Of a stretch of 43,559 nucleotides of DNA, positions 9,468 to 18,202 are shown one piece after another. The notes beneath the pieces were generated by a model that was given only the letters and a program-made list of their open reading frames with translations, ran no database searches and was not told the origin of the DNA. Numbering within the stretch: the first letter of the stretch is position 1; each line of letters opens with the position of its first letter. Source of the DNA: DASUXA01 sp036378155. GTDB lineage: Bacteria > Actinomycetota > Actinomycetes > Mycobacteriales > Micromonosporaceae. The stretch is taken from the NCBI GenBank assembly GCA_036378155.1, contig DASUXA010000046.1:1-43559 (forward strand), written 5' to 3'. The position numbers and the translations under genes were made by a program.

Positions 9468-10693
9468 GAGCGAGCGGGCCACTTCATCGGAGCCTCAGCC
9501 GAGTCCTTCGGCCAGACCGCGACCGGCTTGCCGCCCTGGATCTGGATGACCGCCATCGGCTTGCTGACGTTCTGTCCCCGCTCGTTGAACTTCAGCGGCC
9601 CGAAGAAGGTCTGCTCGTCGAGCTGCGCCATGGCGTCGCGGACCTTGTTCGGGTCGGTCGAGCCGGCCTTCTGTACGGCAAGCACGAACGCCAGGCAGGC
9701 GGCGGTCGCCTCGGCTCCGTGGTACTCCGGCTGCCGCCCGCCGAACTGGGCGGCGAACGTGGCGGCGTAGTCGCTCGCCGAGCCGAACCAGGCGTCCGAA
9801 CCCTTGGTCTTCACCGTCCACTGGGTCGACCCGAGCACGTTCTCGGCGGACGCGCCGAGGGTCTGCGAGAAGTCGGGAGTGGGCGGCGCGACGGTCTCGC
9901 CGAATCCGCCGGACGGTGTCACGCCCAGCTCCTTGGCCTGCTTGATGATCGCGACACCCTCGGCGAGGTGTACCGAGCCCAGCACGACGTCCGGGTTCTT
10001 CGACTTGATCTTCGTCAGCGCCGAGGAGACGTCGGAGGTGCCGTTCGGCACGTACTCCGTGTCGACCACCTGGAAGCCTAGCTCGGTCGCCTTGTCCGCG
10101 CCGCCCTTGGTGACCGTCTTGGAGAAGCCGTCGTCGGCGGAGATGAACGCGATCGTCTTCGGCTTCGGCTGCGCCAGGTCGTTGATCGCCTCGACCATGC
10201 TCGCCGCGTACTGCGTCGCGGGGGAGAGCACGGCGAAGGTGCGCTTGTACCCCTTGGTGAAGATCTTGTCGTCGGCGCCGGAGCTGTCCGCCATGACCTG
10301 ACCGTTGCGTTCGATCACGGCGGCGGCGGCTTCGGTGGTCGCCGAGCCGTACGGGCCGAGGATCAGCTTGATGCCCTTGTCGTTGAACTGGTCGACCAAC
10401 TGCGCGGCAGTGTCCGGTTTGGACGTGTCGTCCTGGTACTCGATGTTGAGCTTGAGCTTGCGCCCGCCGACCGGCACGCCGCCCTTGTTGTTGACGACGT
10501 TCTTGCAGACGTCGTACCCCTCCTGGGTCAGCTTGCCTTCGCGGGCGAGCGACCCGGTCAGCGACAGCGAGGCGCCGAGGGTGAGTACGCCGCTGTCGTC
10601 GCTGTTCTGTTTCGCCTCGCCTTTGGAACCGCAGCCGGCCGTCGCGAGCACCATGGCCGTCGCGGCGAGCCCGACGAGGATTCTGGTCTTCAT
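9464..10693 (-). CDS. livK: ABC transporter substrate-binding lipoprotein (LivK-type, Peripla_BP_6)
   Basis: A 409-residue lipoprotein. The signal peptide ends in the lipobox TAGC with Cys21, so it is anchored on the outer face of the membrane. The mature part starts LTLGASLSLTGSLAREGKLTQEGYDV, cited in part, the standard opening of receptor-ligand-binding proteins. It contains LILGPYGSATTEAAAAV, the segment that contacts the ligand backbone in Leu/Ile/Val-binding proteins. The ATG at 10693 is preceded by GGCGGGAACGCACG. The reading frame continues upstream, but only through a 27-bp tandem repeat and without a signal peptide, so the longer starts were rejected. It is the first gene of the livKHMGF operon. 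Ligand unknown. Confidence 0.92.
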   Translation of the reverse strand: MKTRILVGLAATAMVLATAGCGSKGEAKQNSDDSGVLTLGASLSLTGSLAREGKLTQEGYDVCKNVVNNKGGVPVGGRKLKLNIEYQDDTSKPDTAAQLVDQFNDKGIKLILGPYGSATTEAAAAVIERNGQVMADSSGADDKIFTKGYKRTFAVLSPATQYAASMVEAINDLAQPKPKTIAFISADDGFSKTVTKGGADKATELGFQVVDTEYVPNGTSDVSSALTKIKSKNPDVVLGSVHLAEGVAIIKQAKELGVTPSGGFGETVAPPTPDFSQTLGASAENVLGSTQWTVKTKGSDAWFGSASDYAATFAAQFGGRQPEYHGAEATAACLAFVLAVQKAGSTDPNKVRDAMAQLDEQTFFGPLKFNERGQNVSKPMAVIQIQGGKPVAVWPKDSAEAPMKWPARS

Positions 10694-11324
10694 CGTGCGT
10701 TCCCGCCTTCCGCTCGGGGGTGACGCCGTACCGGGAGCCACCGCGCGCGACGGCGCGCTGGAGGCGACCGCGCGCGACGGCGCGCTGGAAGCGACCGCGC
10801 GCGACCGTGCGCTGGAGGCGACGTGCGCGAGCGGCGGCAGCCGGTCGTGCTGGTGCGGACGGTACGAACCCGCGGCGCTGTGGCGTAGACCACGCGGGCG
10901 GTTCTTGACGAAGTCCTGAGCTTTGCCGGTCGCGATGATCGACGGTGACTCGTCGCCGGGATGCTCCCGGCACGGCGATCGCGGCGCCGGGTCGGTTGCC
11001 CGACCCGGTCGAGCGTCCCGCGTGCGCATGGCGACGGCGGTCGTCGCGCCTGGTTTGCGGCGGTCCGCCGGTTGCCGCCCCGCCCGTCCTATGCCGGCTG
11101 CCACCCGATACTTCGGGACGGACTCGGATAGAGAGCGTTTCGGTTTCGCCTCGGCGTGTCGCTTGTCGACGCGCCGCAATAGACGGTAATCCCGTGGCCG
11201 TGCAAAGGAAAATCGTCGATGGCCGGCAGCACGGCATTTCCATGCCTCCCGCGGACTCGGTCGGAGACATAGCACAGCGTCGCCAACCAATTACTCGGTT
11301 CGCGATAAGCGATAAGGAGTATCG
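10694..11324. other. Divergent intergenic region between livK and the alpha-glucoside importer
   Basis: A 631-bp stretch without a supported gene. Near livK it carries a 27-bp tandem repeat (10737-10830). The right half is less GC-rich and must hold the importer promoter. It contains the inverted repeat GGCAT-TTCC-ATGCC (11233-11246), a possible operator, and a GCGATAA direct repeat just before the importer Shine-Dalgarno. Open frames crossing it change composition and have no start signals. Confidence 0.5.
10737..10830 (-). repeat. 27-bp tandem repeat in the livK leader
   Basis: Three consecutive 27-base units (10737-10763, 10764-10790, 10791-10817) with a decayed fourth to about 10830. The unit consensus begins GCGACCGCGCGCGAC and ends GCGCTGGAG; units differ at only one to three positions. 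The array ends about 45 bp upstream of the livK ATG and would be part of its 5' leader if the promoter lies beyond it. Confidence 0.85.
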
Positions 11325-12608
11325 ATGAAACTGTGGTTGCGCGGGCTCGTTCCGCTCGCGGTCGTCGCGCTCGGCGCGTCAGCGTGCGGCAGCGGCGGCT
11401 CGTCGTCGGACAGCACCGACCTCAAGGGCAAGACCGTCACCGTGATCGGCACCTGGGGCGGTGACGAGCAGAAGGCCTTCCTGCAGATGGTCGCGCCCTG
11501 GGAGCAGAAGACGGGCGCCAAGGTGAAGTACACCGGCACCCGCGACATCAACACCGTCCTGACCACCGGCGTCGCCTCCGGCGTGCTGCCGGACCTGGCC
11601 GGTCTGCCCGGTCCCGGGCAGATGGCCGAGTACGCCCAGTCCGGTCGGCTGAAGCCGCTGGACGACGTCCTGGACATCAAGACGTACCAGGCTGACACCG
11701 CCCCGGCGCTGGTCAAGCTGGGCCAGACCAACGGCAAGACCTACGGCGTGTTCATCAAGGCCGCCATCAAGGGTCTGATCTGGTACAACCCGAAGACCCA
11801 CGACTACAGCCAGAACCCGCCGAAGACCTGGGACGACCTGATGAGCCAGGGCAAGGCGAACCAGGGCCAGGCAAAGGCGATCTGGTGCCTGGGCATCGAG
11901 TCGGGCGCCGCGTCCGGCTGGCCGGGCACCGACTGGATCGAGGACCTGGTGCTGCGCACCGCCGGCCCGGACACCTACACGAAGTGGTACGAGGGCAAGA
12001 TCAAGTGGAGCGACCCGGCGATCAAGAAGGCGTTCGACATGTACGCCAACCAGGTCGTCGCCAACACCTACGGTGGCAGCAAGACCGCGGTCGCCACGAA
12101 CTTCGGCAACGCCGGCGACCCGCTGTTCGCGAACCCGCCGGGCTGCGAGTTCCTGCACCAGGCGAGCTTCATCACCGGGTTCAGCGAGTTCAAGTCGCAC
12201 AAGGCCGGCACGGACTACAACTTCTTCCCGTTCCCCGACATCGACCCGCAGTACAGCGGCGCGGTTGAGGGCGCGGGCGACCTGTTCGGCATGTTCCACG
12301 ACACCCCGGCCGCCAAGTCGCTGATGAAGTACCTGGTCACGGCGGAGGCGCAGGACATCTGGGTGAAGGCCGGCGGCGCGCTGTCGGCGAACAAGAACGC
12401 CAAGGACTACCCGGACGACATCAGCAAGCGGTCCGCGGAGATCCTGACCAACGCGAAGACGTTCGTGTTCGACGCGTCGGACAGCATGCCGACCGCGATG
12501 AACGACGCCTTCTGGAAGGCGCTGGTCTCGTTGACCAACGGCCAGAAGACGGTGGACCAGGTCCTGGCTGACCTCGACAAGGCGCAGAAGGACGCGTACC
12601 AGTCCTAG
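11325..12608 (+). CDS. Alpha-glucoside-type ABC transporter substrate-binding lipoprotein
   Basis: A 427-residue CUT1-family sugar-binding protein. The signal ends in ASAC with Cys21 as lipidation site, followed by a Gly/Ser-rich tether (GSGGSSSDS). The mature start KTVTVIGTWGGDEQKAFLQM and later blocks such as GQMAEYAQSGRLKPLDD and GLIWYNPKTH resemble AglE-type alpha-glucoside binders. AAGGAG lies five bases before the ATG, a strong Shine-Dalgarno fitting the high level needed for a binding protein. Two permease genes and a debranching-like hydrolase follow. No ATPase gene is present, so a shared MsiK-type ATPase elsewhere is probable, as is usual in Streptomyces and relatives. The predicted ligand is maltose or a malto-/isomalto-oligosaccharide. 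Confidence 0.9.
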   Translation: MKLWLRGLVPLAVVALGASACGSGGSSSDSTDLKGKTVTVIGTWGGDEQKAFLQMVAPWEQKTGAKVKYTGTRDINTVLTTGVASGVLPDLAGLPGPGQMAEYAQSGRLKPLDDVLDIKTYQADTAPALVKLGQTNGKTYGVFIKAAIKGLIWYNPKTHDYSQNPPKTWDDLMSQGKANQGQAKAIWCLGIESGAASGWPGTDWIEDLVLRTAGPDTYTKWYEGKIKWSDPAIKKAFDMYANQVVANTYGGSKTAVATNFGNAGDPLFANPPGCEFLHQASFITGFSEFKSHKAGTDYNFFPFPDIDPQYSGAVEGAGDLFGMFHDTPAAKSLMKYLVTAEAQDIWVKAGGALSANKNAKDYPDDISKRSAEILTNAKTFVFDASDSMPTAMNDAFWKALVSLTNGQKTVDQVLADLDKAQKDAYQS

Positions 12609-12627
12609 TCGACAGGGCGGGGAGCAC

Positions 12628-12805
12628 GGCTCGCCGCGCATCACGCGGCGAGCCACCGGGACAGAGCGCGCCGCGCATCGCGCGGCGAGCCGTCCGGGAT
12701 CAACGTTCGCCGCGCATTGCGCGGCGAGCGAACCGGTTGTCCTGCTCGTCGCGACTGTCGTGGCGAGTGTCCCGTACGGCGAGCCGCGCCCCGGCGCGGC
12801 TCGCC
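12628..12805 (+). repeat. Array of five GC-rich hairpins between binding protein and permease
   Basis: Five stem-loops lie in the 244-bp gap. The first (12628-12654) has an 11-bp stem GGCTCGCCGCG with loop CATCA. The second (about 12670-12688) and third (about 12706-12726) share the core CGCCGCGCATNGCGCGGCG. A degenerate fourth (12745-12767) has arms CTCGTCGCG and CGTGGCGAG. A fifth (12778-12805) has a perfect 12-bp stem GGCGAGCCGCGC and loop CCCG. They probably stabilise the upstream transcript or attenuate read-through, so that binding protein exceeds permease, like the REP elements between malE and malF in E. coli. Confidence 0.85.
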
Positions 12806-12852
12806 GCTCCCCGCCCCGAGACGGACCGGCCCGCCCGCCTGAGGAGGTACAA

Positions 12853-13836
12853 GTGGAGTCACAACTGGTCACCGCGGTCGAGGTGGTGCTGGGTGTCCCG
12901 GCGGTGCTGATCGCCTACATCTGGCTCACCGAGCGACTGCTCACCCCGGCGTCCGAGCGCTGGCGTCGGCGGGCACGGCCGTGGCTGTGGATCGCTCCGG
13001 CGCTCGCGTTCCTCGGCTTCTTCCTGATCTACCCGACGATCCGTACCGTCATCCGTAGTCTGCAGGGCAAGTCGGAACTCACACCGAAGTTTGTCGGGCT
13101 CGATAACTACAAGTGGTTCTTCACCAACGACGACGCTCTCGGCAGTCTGCTCAACAATGTACTTTGGCTGCTGTTCTTCACCGGATTCACGGTCGGATTG
13201 GGGTTGCTCGTCGCGGTACTAGTTGACCGTGTTCGATATGAGGCGGTCGCTAAGAGCATCATCTTCCTGCCGCTGGCGATCAGCATGGTGGCTGCCGGCG
13301 TGATCTGGAAGTACATGTACGACTACAAGCCGCCCGGCGCCCGTCAGACCGGCACACTCAACGCGCTGCTCGGTACGGTCGGCGTGGGACCGATCGGCTG
13401 GCTGCAGTCGCCCGGGTTCCGGCTCAGCACACTCGCCCTGATCGCGGTCATGGTCTGGATGTGGACCGGGTTCGCGATGGTCATCATCTCGGCGGCGTTG
13501 AAGGGCATCCCCCTGGAACTGCTCGAAGCGGCGCGCGTCGACGGCGCCAACGAGTGGCAGGTGTTCCGCAAGGTCACGTTGCCGATGCTGGGCCCCACCC
13601 TCGCGGTCGTCTCGACCACGATGATCATCACTTCGTTGAAGACCTTCGACATCGTGTACACGCTGACCAACGGCAACTACGACACGGACGTCATCGCGAA
13701 CCTGATGATCAAGGAGATGTTCACCGTCGGCGACTTCGGTCGGGCCAGCGCGGTCGCGGTCGTGCTCCTGCTGGCGATCGTGCCGATCATGGCGTTCAAC
13801 ATCCGTAAGTTCCGTGCCCAGGAGTCGCTCCGATGA
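12853..13836 (+). CDS. CUT1-family sugar ABC permease (MalF/AglF-like)
   Basis: A 327-residue inner-membrane permease. The start is GTG at 12853, preceded by GAGGAGGTACAA, one of the best Shine-Dalgarno sequences in the window; the upstream in-frame ATG at 12760 lies in the hairpin region and was rejected. Six to seven transmembrane segments are visible, with an additional N-terminal helix (about 8-26) in front of the RPWLWIAPALAFLGFFLIYP helix. The EAA coupling loop reads EAARVDGANEWQVFRKVTLP, where the ATPase docks. The middle of the gene (about 13080-13260) uses more A/T-ending codons than its neighbours. It overlaps the next permease by four bases. Confidence 0.93.
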   Translation: MESQLVTAVEVVLGVPAVLIAYIWLTERLLTPASERWRRRARPWLWIAPALAFLGFFLIYPTIRTVIRSLQGKSELTPKFVGLDNYKWFFTNDDALGSLLNNVLWLLFFTGFTVGLGLLVAVLVDRVRYEAVAKSIIFLPLAISMVAAGVIWKYMYDYKPPGARQTGTLNALLGTVGVGPIGWLQSPGFRLSTLALIAVMVWMWTGFAMVIISAALKGIPLELLEAARVDGANEWQVFRKVTLPMLGPTLAVVSTTMIITSLKTFDIVYTLTNGNYDTDVIANLMIKEMFTVGDFGRASAVAVVLLLAIVPIMAFNIRKFRAQESLR

Positions 13837-14735
13837 CCACGATGGCAGTGCCCGAGGCGTCCAGCGCCACCCGGACGCCGGCCCGCCCGGCGGCCAAACG
13901 CCGGCCGACCCGACTGATCCTCCACCTCGCCGTGGTCGCCCTGATGGTCATCTGGGCGATACCGACCATCGGGCTGCTGGTCAGCTCGTTCCGCCCGGAG
14001 GCGGCGCTGTCCACCTCCGGCTGGTGGCACGCGTTCGCGCCGCCGTACCAGTTCACCATGGCCAACTACCGCAACGTGCTCAACCAGGCCGGCATCGGGC
14101 AGGCGTTCGTCAACAGCCTGTTCATCGCGATCCCGGCAACGGTCATCCCGCTGTTCGTCGCGGCGTTCGCCGCCTACGCGTTCAGCTGGATGGAGTTCCC
14201 CGGTCGCGACGTGCTGTTCGTGGTCGTGGTCGGGCTGCTGGTGGTACCGCTGCAGACCACCCTGATCCCGATCCTGAAGCTGTTCGCCGACTGGAACATC
14301 ACCGGCACGTTCCTCGCGGTGTGGTTGGCGCACACCGGGTACGGGCTGCCGTTCGCGGTGTACCTGCTGCGCAACTTCATGGGCTCGCTGCCCAAATCGG
14401 TGTTCGAGTCGGCGTTCATGGACGGCGCCACCCACGTCACCGCGTTCTTCCGGCTCGCGGTACCGATGAGCGTGCCCGCCTTCGCCGCGCTGGCGATCTT
14501 CCAGTTCCTGTTCGTGTGGAACGACCTGCTCGTCGCGCTGATCTACATCGGGCTGTCCAACTCGGACAACCTGCCCATGACGGCGACCATGGCGAACCTG
14601 GTCAACTCGCTCGGCGGCGGCTGGTACTTCCTCGGCGCGGCGGCGTTCGTGTCGATGCTCCTGCCGCTGGTGGTCTTCTTCGGACTGCAGCGCTACTTTG
14701 TCCGCGGCATCGTGGGCGGAGCGGTGAAGGGCTGA
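13833..14735 (+). CDS. CUT1-family sugar ABC permease (MalG/AglG-like)
   Basis: A 300-residue permease with six transmembrane segments, the partner of the preceding gene. The EAA loop is ESAFMDGATHVTAFFRLAVP, in which the first alanine is replaced by serine, a common variation in MalG-type proteins. The C-terminus ends QRYFVRGIVGGAVKG, the typical tail of CUT1 MalG subunits. The ATG overlaps the stop of the first permease (ATGA), so the two are translationally coupled. It is followed after 10 bp by the debranching-like gene, which suggests a shared transcript. Confidence 0.94.
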   Translation: MTTMAVPEASSATRTPARPAAKRRPTRLILHLAVVALMVIWAIPTIGLLVSSFRPEAALSTSGWWHAFAPPYQFTMANYRNVLNQAGIGQAFVNSLFIAIPATVIPLFVAAFAAYAFSWMEFPGRDVLFVVVVGLLVVPLQTTLIPILKLFADWNITGTFLAVWLAHTGYGLPFAVYLLRNFMGSLPKSVFESAFMDGATHVTAFFRLAVPMSVPAFAALAIFQFLFVWNDLLVALIYIGLSNSDNLPMTATMANLVNSLGGGWYFLGAAAFVSMLLPLVVFFGLQRYFVRGIVGGAVKG

Positions 14736-14745
14736 ACGGGAGACG

Positions 14746-16887
14746 ATGAGCGGATCGCGACGCGAACCTCGGCAACCGCTGCTGCACGACCTGACCACGG
14801 TCGTGCACGCACCCCTCAGCGCGTTGTCCGAACACAGCGGGCAGATCCGGGCACACGGAGTGCAAGGCGTGTTCTACGCCGACTGCCGGGTGCTGAGCGA
14901 GGCGGTACTGCGGGTCGACGGGTACGAGCCGGAACCGGTGACCCAGGTGCTCGACGGGCCGCACACCGCAAGGTTCACCGCCCTCGCCCGCGGGTCGGGC
15001 AACGCCCGACCCGCGGGCGAGGGACCGCTCGGACTCGCCGAGGAGATCCGACTCGGCACGCTACGGGTCGACCGGGTGCGACAGCTGACCTCCGACGGGC
15101 TGGTCGAGGAGATCGCGATCTCGTCGGGCGGCGACCAGACGGTACCGACCGTGGTCACCCTCACCCTCGGCTGCGACCTCGCCCCCATGGGCGAGGTGCG
15201 GTGGGGCGCGACCGGCGCGGCGCTACCGGCTCGGGCGTCCGGTACCGGCTTGGTCTGGGCGAACCCCGGCACCGAGGTACGAGTGGACGCCGACAGCGCG
15301 ACCGCCGAACCGTCGCCGGCACAGCTGACCTGGTCGGTCGACGTACCGGCGGGGCAGGTCGTCACCCTGCGTTGGCGGGTACGGGTCGCCACCAGCGCCG
15401 CTGCCGTGACCGCCCCACGGGGCACCGTCGAGTGGTCCCGCCCCGAGGTGGACGCCGACGACCGGCGCCTGGTGCGGCTGCTCACCCGGTCGCTGGACGA
15501 CCTCGAAGCGCTCCGGCTGGCTGACGAGGCGACGCCGGGCGACACGTTCCTCGGCGCGGGCGCGCCGTGGTACCTGACCCTGTTCGGTCGCGACAGCCTG
15601 TGGGCGGCACGGATGATGCTGCCGGTCGGCACCCGGCTGGCTGCCGGCACGCTGCGTACCCTCGCCCGACGCCAAGGCAGCCGGGTCGATCCCGACTCGG
15701 GCGAGGCGCCCGGCAAGATCCTGCACGAACTGCGGTACGGCGGGCTGTTCGCGGTGCGCGGCGGCGACGAGGCGGTCGCGTACTACGGCTCGATCGACGC
15801 CACGCCGCTGTGGATCAGCCTGCTGCACGACGCGTGGCGGTGGGGCATGCCCGAGGCGGACGTCGCCGCGCTGCTGCCCAACCTGCGCGCCGCCCTCGAC
15901 TGGCTCGCCGGGCACGCCGACCCGGACGGCGACGGATTCGCCGAATACCTCGACCAGTCCGGGCGGGGCCTGGCCAACCAGGGCTGGAAGGACTCCGACG
16001 ACGCGCTGCGATTCCGCGACGGTCGGCAGGCGAACGGACCGATCGCGCTGTGCGAGGTCCAGGGATACGTGTACCAGGCGGCGGTGCACGGCGCGGCCCT
16101 GCTGTCCGCCTTCGACCTGCCCGGCGCCGACCGGTGGCAGCGGTACGCCGACGACCTCGCCGAGCGGTTCCGCGCCCGGTTCTGGGTGGACGGACCCGAC
16201 GGACCGTACCCGGCTTTCGCGCTGGACCGAGACAAGCGCCCCGTCGACGCCCTGACCAGCAACATCGGTCACCTGCTCGGTACCGGACTGCTGAGCGACG
16301 ACGAGTCGGCACACGTCGCGCGGGCGCTCGCCACGCCCAGCATGTCCGGTCGGTACGGGCTGCGCACGATGGCGACCGACAACGGCGGATACGACGCGCT
16401 GTCGTACCACTGCGGCGCGATCTGGCCGCACGACACCGCGATCGCGATCCGTGGACTGGCCCGAGCCGGGTTCGGCGCGACCGCCGCCCGGCTGGCGGAG
16501 GGGGTACTGGCGGCAGCCGAGGCGTTCCGGTACCGCATGCCCGAGCTGTACAGCGGCGACGACTGGCCCAGCGGACCGGTGGCGTACCCGGCAGCCTGCC
16601 ACCCGCAGGCGTGGTCGGCGGCAGCCGGCATCGCGATCCTCGAGGCGGCGCTGGGTCTGGAACCGGATGTACCCGCCGGTGAGCTGCGGCTGCGCCCCAT
16701 GATGGGTGCCCCGCTCGGCGCTATCGACGCGCGTGGGCTGCGCATCGCCGGTACCTCGGTGGATGTCGCCGTCGACCGCGACGGCGTGGTCACCGTCAAC
16801 GGTCTGCCGGACACGATCCGCGTGGTCGCGCCGTCGGTACCCCACATCCCGACTCAGCCCGCCGAGAAGCGGTCGGTCGCACGATGA
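14746..16887 (+). CDS. Glycogen-debranching-enzyme-like glycoside hydrolase (GDE_N_bis plus (alpha/alpha)6 domain)
   Basis: A 713-residue cytoplasmic protein with no signal peptide. The N-terminal part (about 10-210) has HGVQGVFYADCRVLSEAVLRV and resembles the N-terminal domain of bacterial debranching-like proteins (GDE_N_bis type). The C-terminal part is an (alpha/alpha)6-barrel with PWYLTLFGRDSLWAARMML, GKILHELRYG, YYGSIDATPLWISLLHDAW and YHCGAIWPHDTAIAIRGL, as in amylo-alpha-1,6-glucosidases and related GH families. It lies 10 bp after the sugar permeases, with CGGGAGACG before the ATG. It therefore probably hydrolyses the imported alpha-glucosides. True debranching, glucosidase and trehalase-like activities cannot be told apart from sequence alone. 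Confidence 0.85.
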   Translation: MSGSRREPRQPLLHDLTTVVHAPLSALSEHSGQIRAHGVQGVFYADCRVLSEAVLRVDGYEPEPVTQVLDGPHTARFTALARGSGNARPAGEGPLGLAEEIRLGTLRVDRVRQLTSDGLVEEIAISSGGDQTVPTVVTLTLGCDLAPMGEVRWGATGAALPARASGTGLVWANPGTEVRVDADSATAEPSPAQLTWSVDVPAGQVVTLRWRVRVATSAAAVTAPRGTVEWSRPEVDADDRRLVRLLTRSLDDLEALRLADEATPGDTFLGAGAPWYLTLFGRDSLWAARMMLPVGTRLAAGTLRTLARRQGSRVDPDSGEAPGKILHELRYGGLFAVRGGDEAVAYYGSIDATPLWISLLHDAWRWGMPEADVAALLPNLRAALDWLAGHADPDGDGFAEYLDQSGRGLANQGWKDSDDALRFRDGRQANGPIALCEVQGYVYQAAVHGAALLSAFDLPGADRWQRYADDLAERFRARFWVDGPDGPYPAFALDRDKRPVDALTSNIGHLLGTGLLSDDESAHVARALATPSMSGRYGLRTMATDNGGYDALSYHCGAIWPHDTAIAIRGLARAGFGATAARLAEGVLAAAEAFRYRMPELYSGDDWPSGPVAYPAACHPQAWSAAAGIAILEAALGLEPDVPAGELRLRPMMGAPLGAIDARGLRIAGTSVDVAVDRDGVVTVNGLPDTIRVVAPSVPHIPTQPAEKRSVAR

Positions 16888-16956
16888 GCCGGACCACTTC
16901 GAGTCGGGCGGTACGGTTCCCACCTTGTGCCGGTACTTGAGCGGCTTGCCAGCGCG

Positions 16957-17604
16957 CTAGGCGTTGGCCTGACGGTCAAGTTCGAGCCGATCGGTGAGGC
17001 TGCCTAGCGACTGCCGCAGCGCCTGCTCATACCAGGTGGCGAACAGGCGCGCCGCGTCGTCGACGCCGTCCCGGTCGCCGGTGGCGAGCAGGTCGAGCAG
17101 CAGGCCACGGGTGGTCGCGATGCCCAGCCGGGCCAGGGCGCGCGCCTCGCCGGCCGGTACCCCGAGCGTCGTATGGACCTCGGTGAACAGGTCGAGCCAC
17201 GGGTCGAGGGCCGCGCGCAGGAAGTCGCCGGTGTGCTCGCGGCCCTGCAACGCCTGCGCGTACAACTCGAAGAACAGCCGCTCCAACGGCCACAACTCCG
17301 GGTCGGCGAAGCGCCGCCACATCTGTTCGGCGATCGCGACAGGTGTCATGCCCGGTTGGCGACGCAACTCGCCCACCGCCTCGCGCTGGCGGCGCTCGAC
17401 CTCGCCCACCACCGCGGCGAGCAGCCCCTCCTTCGACCCGAAGTGGTAGATCAGCATGCGGTGGCTGGTCCCGAGTTGGGCCGCGAGTTGGCGCAGGCTG
17501 ACGTCGGCGATACCACGTCGCGCCGCGTACCCGATGACGGCGGCGAGCAACTCGTCGCGTGGACGTGGCGGGGTCGCCGCCGTGCTCGGCTCGACCTGTG
17601 TCAC
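16957..17604 (-). CDS. TetR-family transcriptional regulator
   Basis: A 215-residue repressor. The helix-turn-helix lies at about 17-62 and includes ARRGIADVSLRQLAAQLGTS and HRMLIYHFGSKEGLLAAV. The rest is a helical ligand-binding domain of typical length. The start is GTG at 17604 overlapping the stop of the preceding epimerase gene (GTGA). It is the third gene of the operon SRPBCC-SDR-TetR, whose first start codon abuts a perfect TGTACC-N4-GGTACA operator. Autoregulation of the operon by this protein is the obvious inference. Ligand unknown. Confidence 0.93.
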   Translation of the reverse strand: MTQVEPSTAATPPRPRDELLAAVIGYAARRGIADVSLRQLAAQLGTSHRMLIYHFGSKEGLLAAVVGEVERRQREAVGELRRQPGMTPVAIAEQMWRRFADPELWPLERLFFELYAQALQGREHTGDFLRAALDPWLDLFTEVHTTLGVPAGEARALARLGIATTRGLLLDLLATGDRDGVDDAARLFATWYEQALRQSLGSLTDRLELDRQANA

Positions 17605-18197
17605 GGCGGACCCGCCTCGTCGTCCATGATCGTGACGATTCCCGAGGGCGCGTCGAGCGCCGCGACGGTACGACGTGCCGCGTGGTCGACGTGGACGCGT
17701 GGCGGCGGCGGAGGCGCGTCCGGGTGGTAGGTGCCTTCGCCCCAGAACTGGCCGTACCGCAGCACCACGCCGCCGGCGGCGAGGACCGCCGACTCGAGAT
17801 CGGCCTTGGCGACCCCGCCGTCGCCGGGCAGGTCCCATGCCACGCTCTGCGCCAGGAACCGGCGGGCCGACGCGGCCCGCGCCGCGGCGAGCACGTTTGC
17901 CGTTCCTTCCCGGCGGATCCGGTTGTTCGCGGCGGTGAACTTGGCGATCGCGGTGCGGTCGTCGGGCAGGTCGGTCAGCTCGTGGACGACCGTGTCCGGC
18001 GCGAAGGACACCACCGCATCGGTCAGCGTGACCGTGTCGTACACGTCGCACACCACCGGTTCGGCGCCGAGGCCGCGCAGCCGGTCCGCCTTCGCCGGGC
18101 TGCGGGTCAGCCCGGCGACGGTGTGGCCGGCGGCGACCAGCAGCGGTACCAGCCGCACGCCGATCACCCCGGTCGCGCCCGCGACGAAGATCCGCAT
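17601..18197 (-). CDS. Short NAD(P)-dependent epimerase/reductase (extended-SDR-like)
   Basis: A 198-residue Rossmann-fold protein. The nucleotide-binding motif is GATGVIG at 7-13, beginning three strand residues after the ATG, which supports this start. It lacks a clear YxxxK active-site pair and is about 100 residues shorter than usual extended SDRs. It may be an NAD(P)H-binding atypical SDR or a reduced reductase. The frame does not show an obvious truncation scar. It sits between the SRPBCC gene (5 bp upstream) and the TetR gene (4-bp overlap), so all three form one operon. Substrate unknown. Confidence 0.85.
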   Translation of the reverse strand: MRIFVAGATGVIGVRLVPLLVAAGHTVAGLTRSPAKADRLRGLGAEPVVCDVYDTVTLTDAVVSFAPDTVVHELTDLPDDRTAIAKFTAANNRIRREGTANVLAAARAASARRFLAQSVAWDLPGDGGVAKADLESAVLAAGGVVLRYGQFWGEGTYHPDAPPPPPRVHVDHAARRTVAALDAPSGIVTIMDDEAGPP

Positions 18198-18202
18198 CAC
18201 GG

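Noticed and set aside
10694..11290. N-terminal extension of livK including the repeat-encoded peptide
   Set aside because: It removes the lipoprotein signal from the N-terminus and consists of low-complexity arginine-rich text from the tandem repeat.
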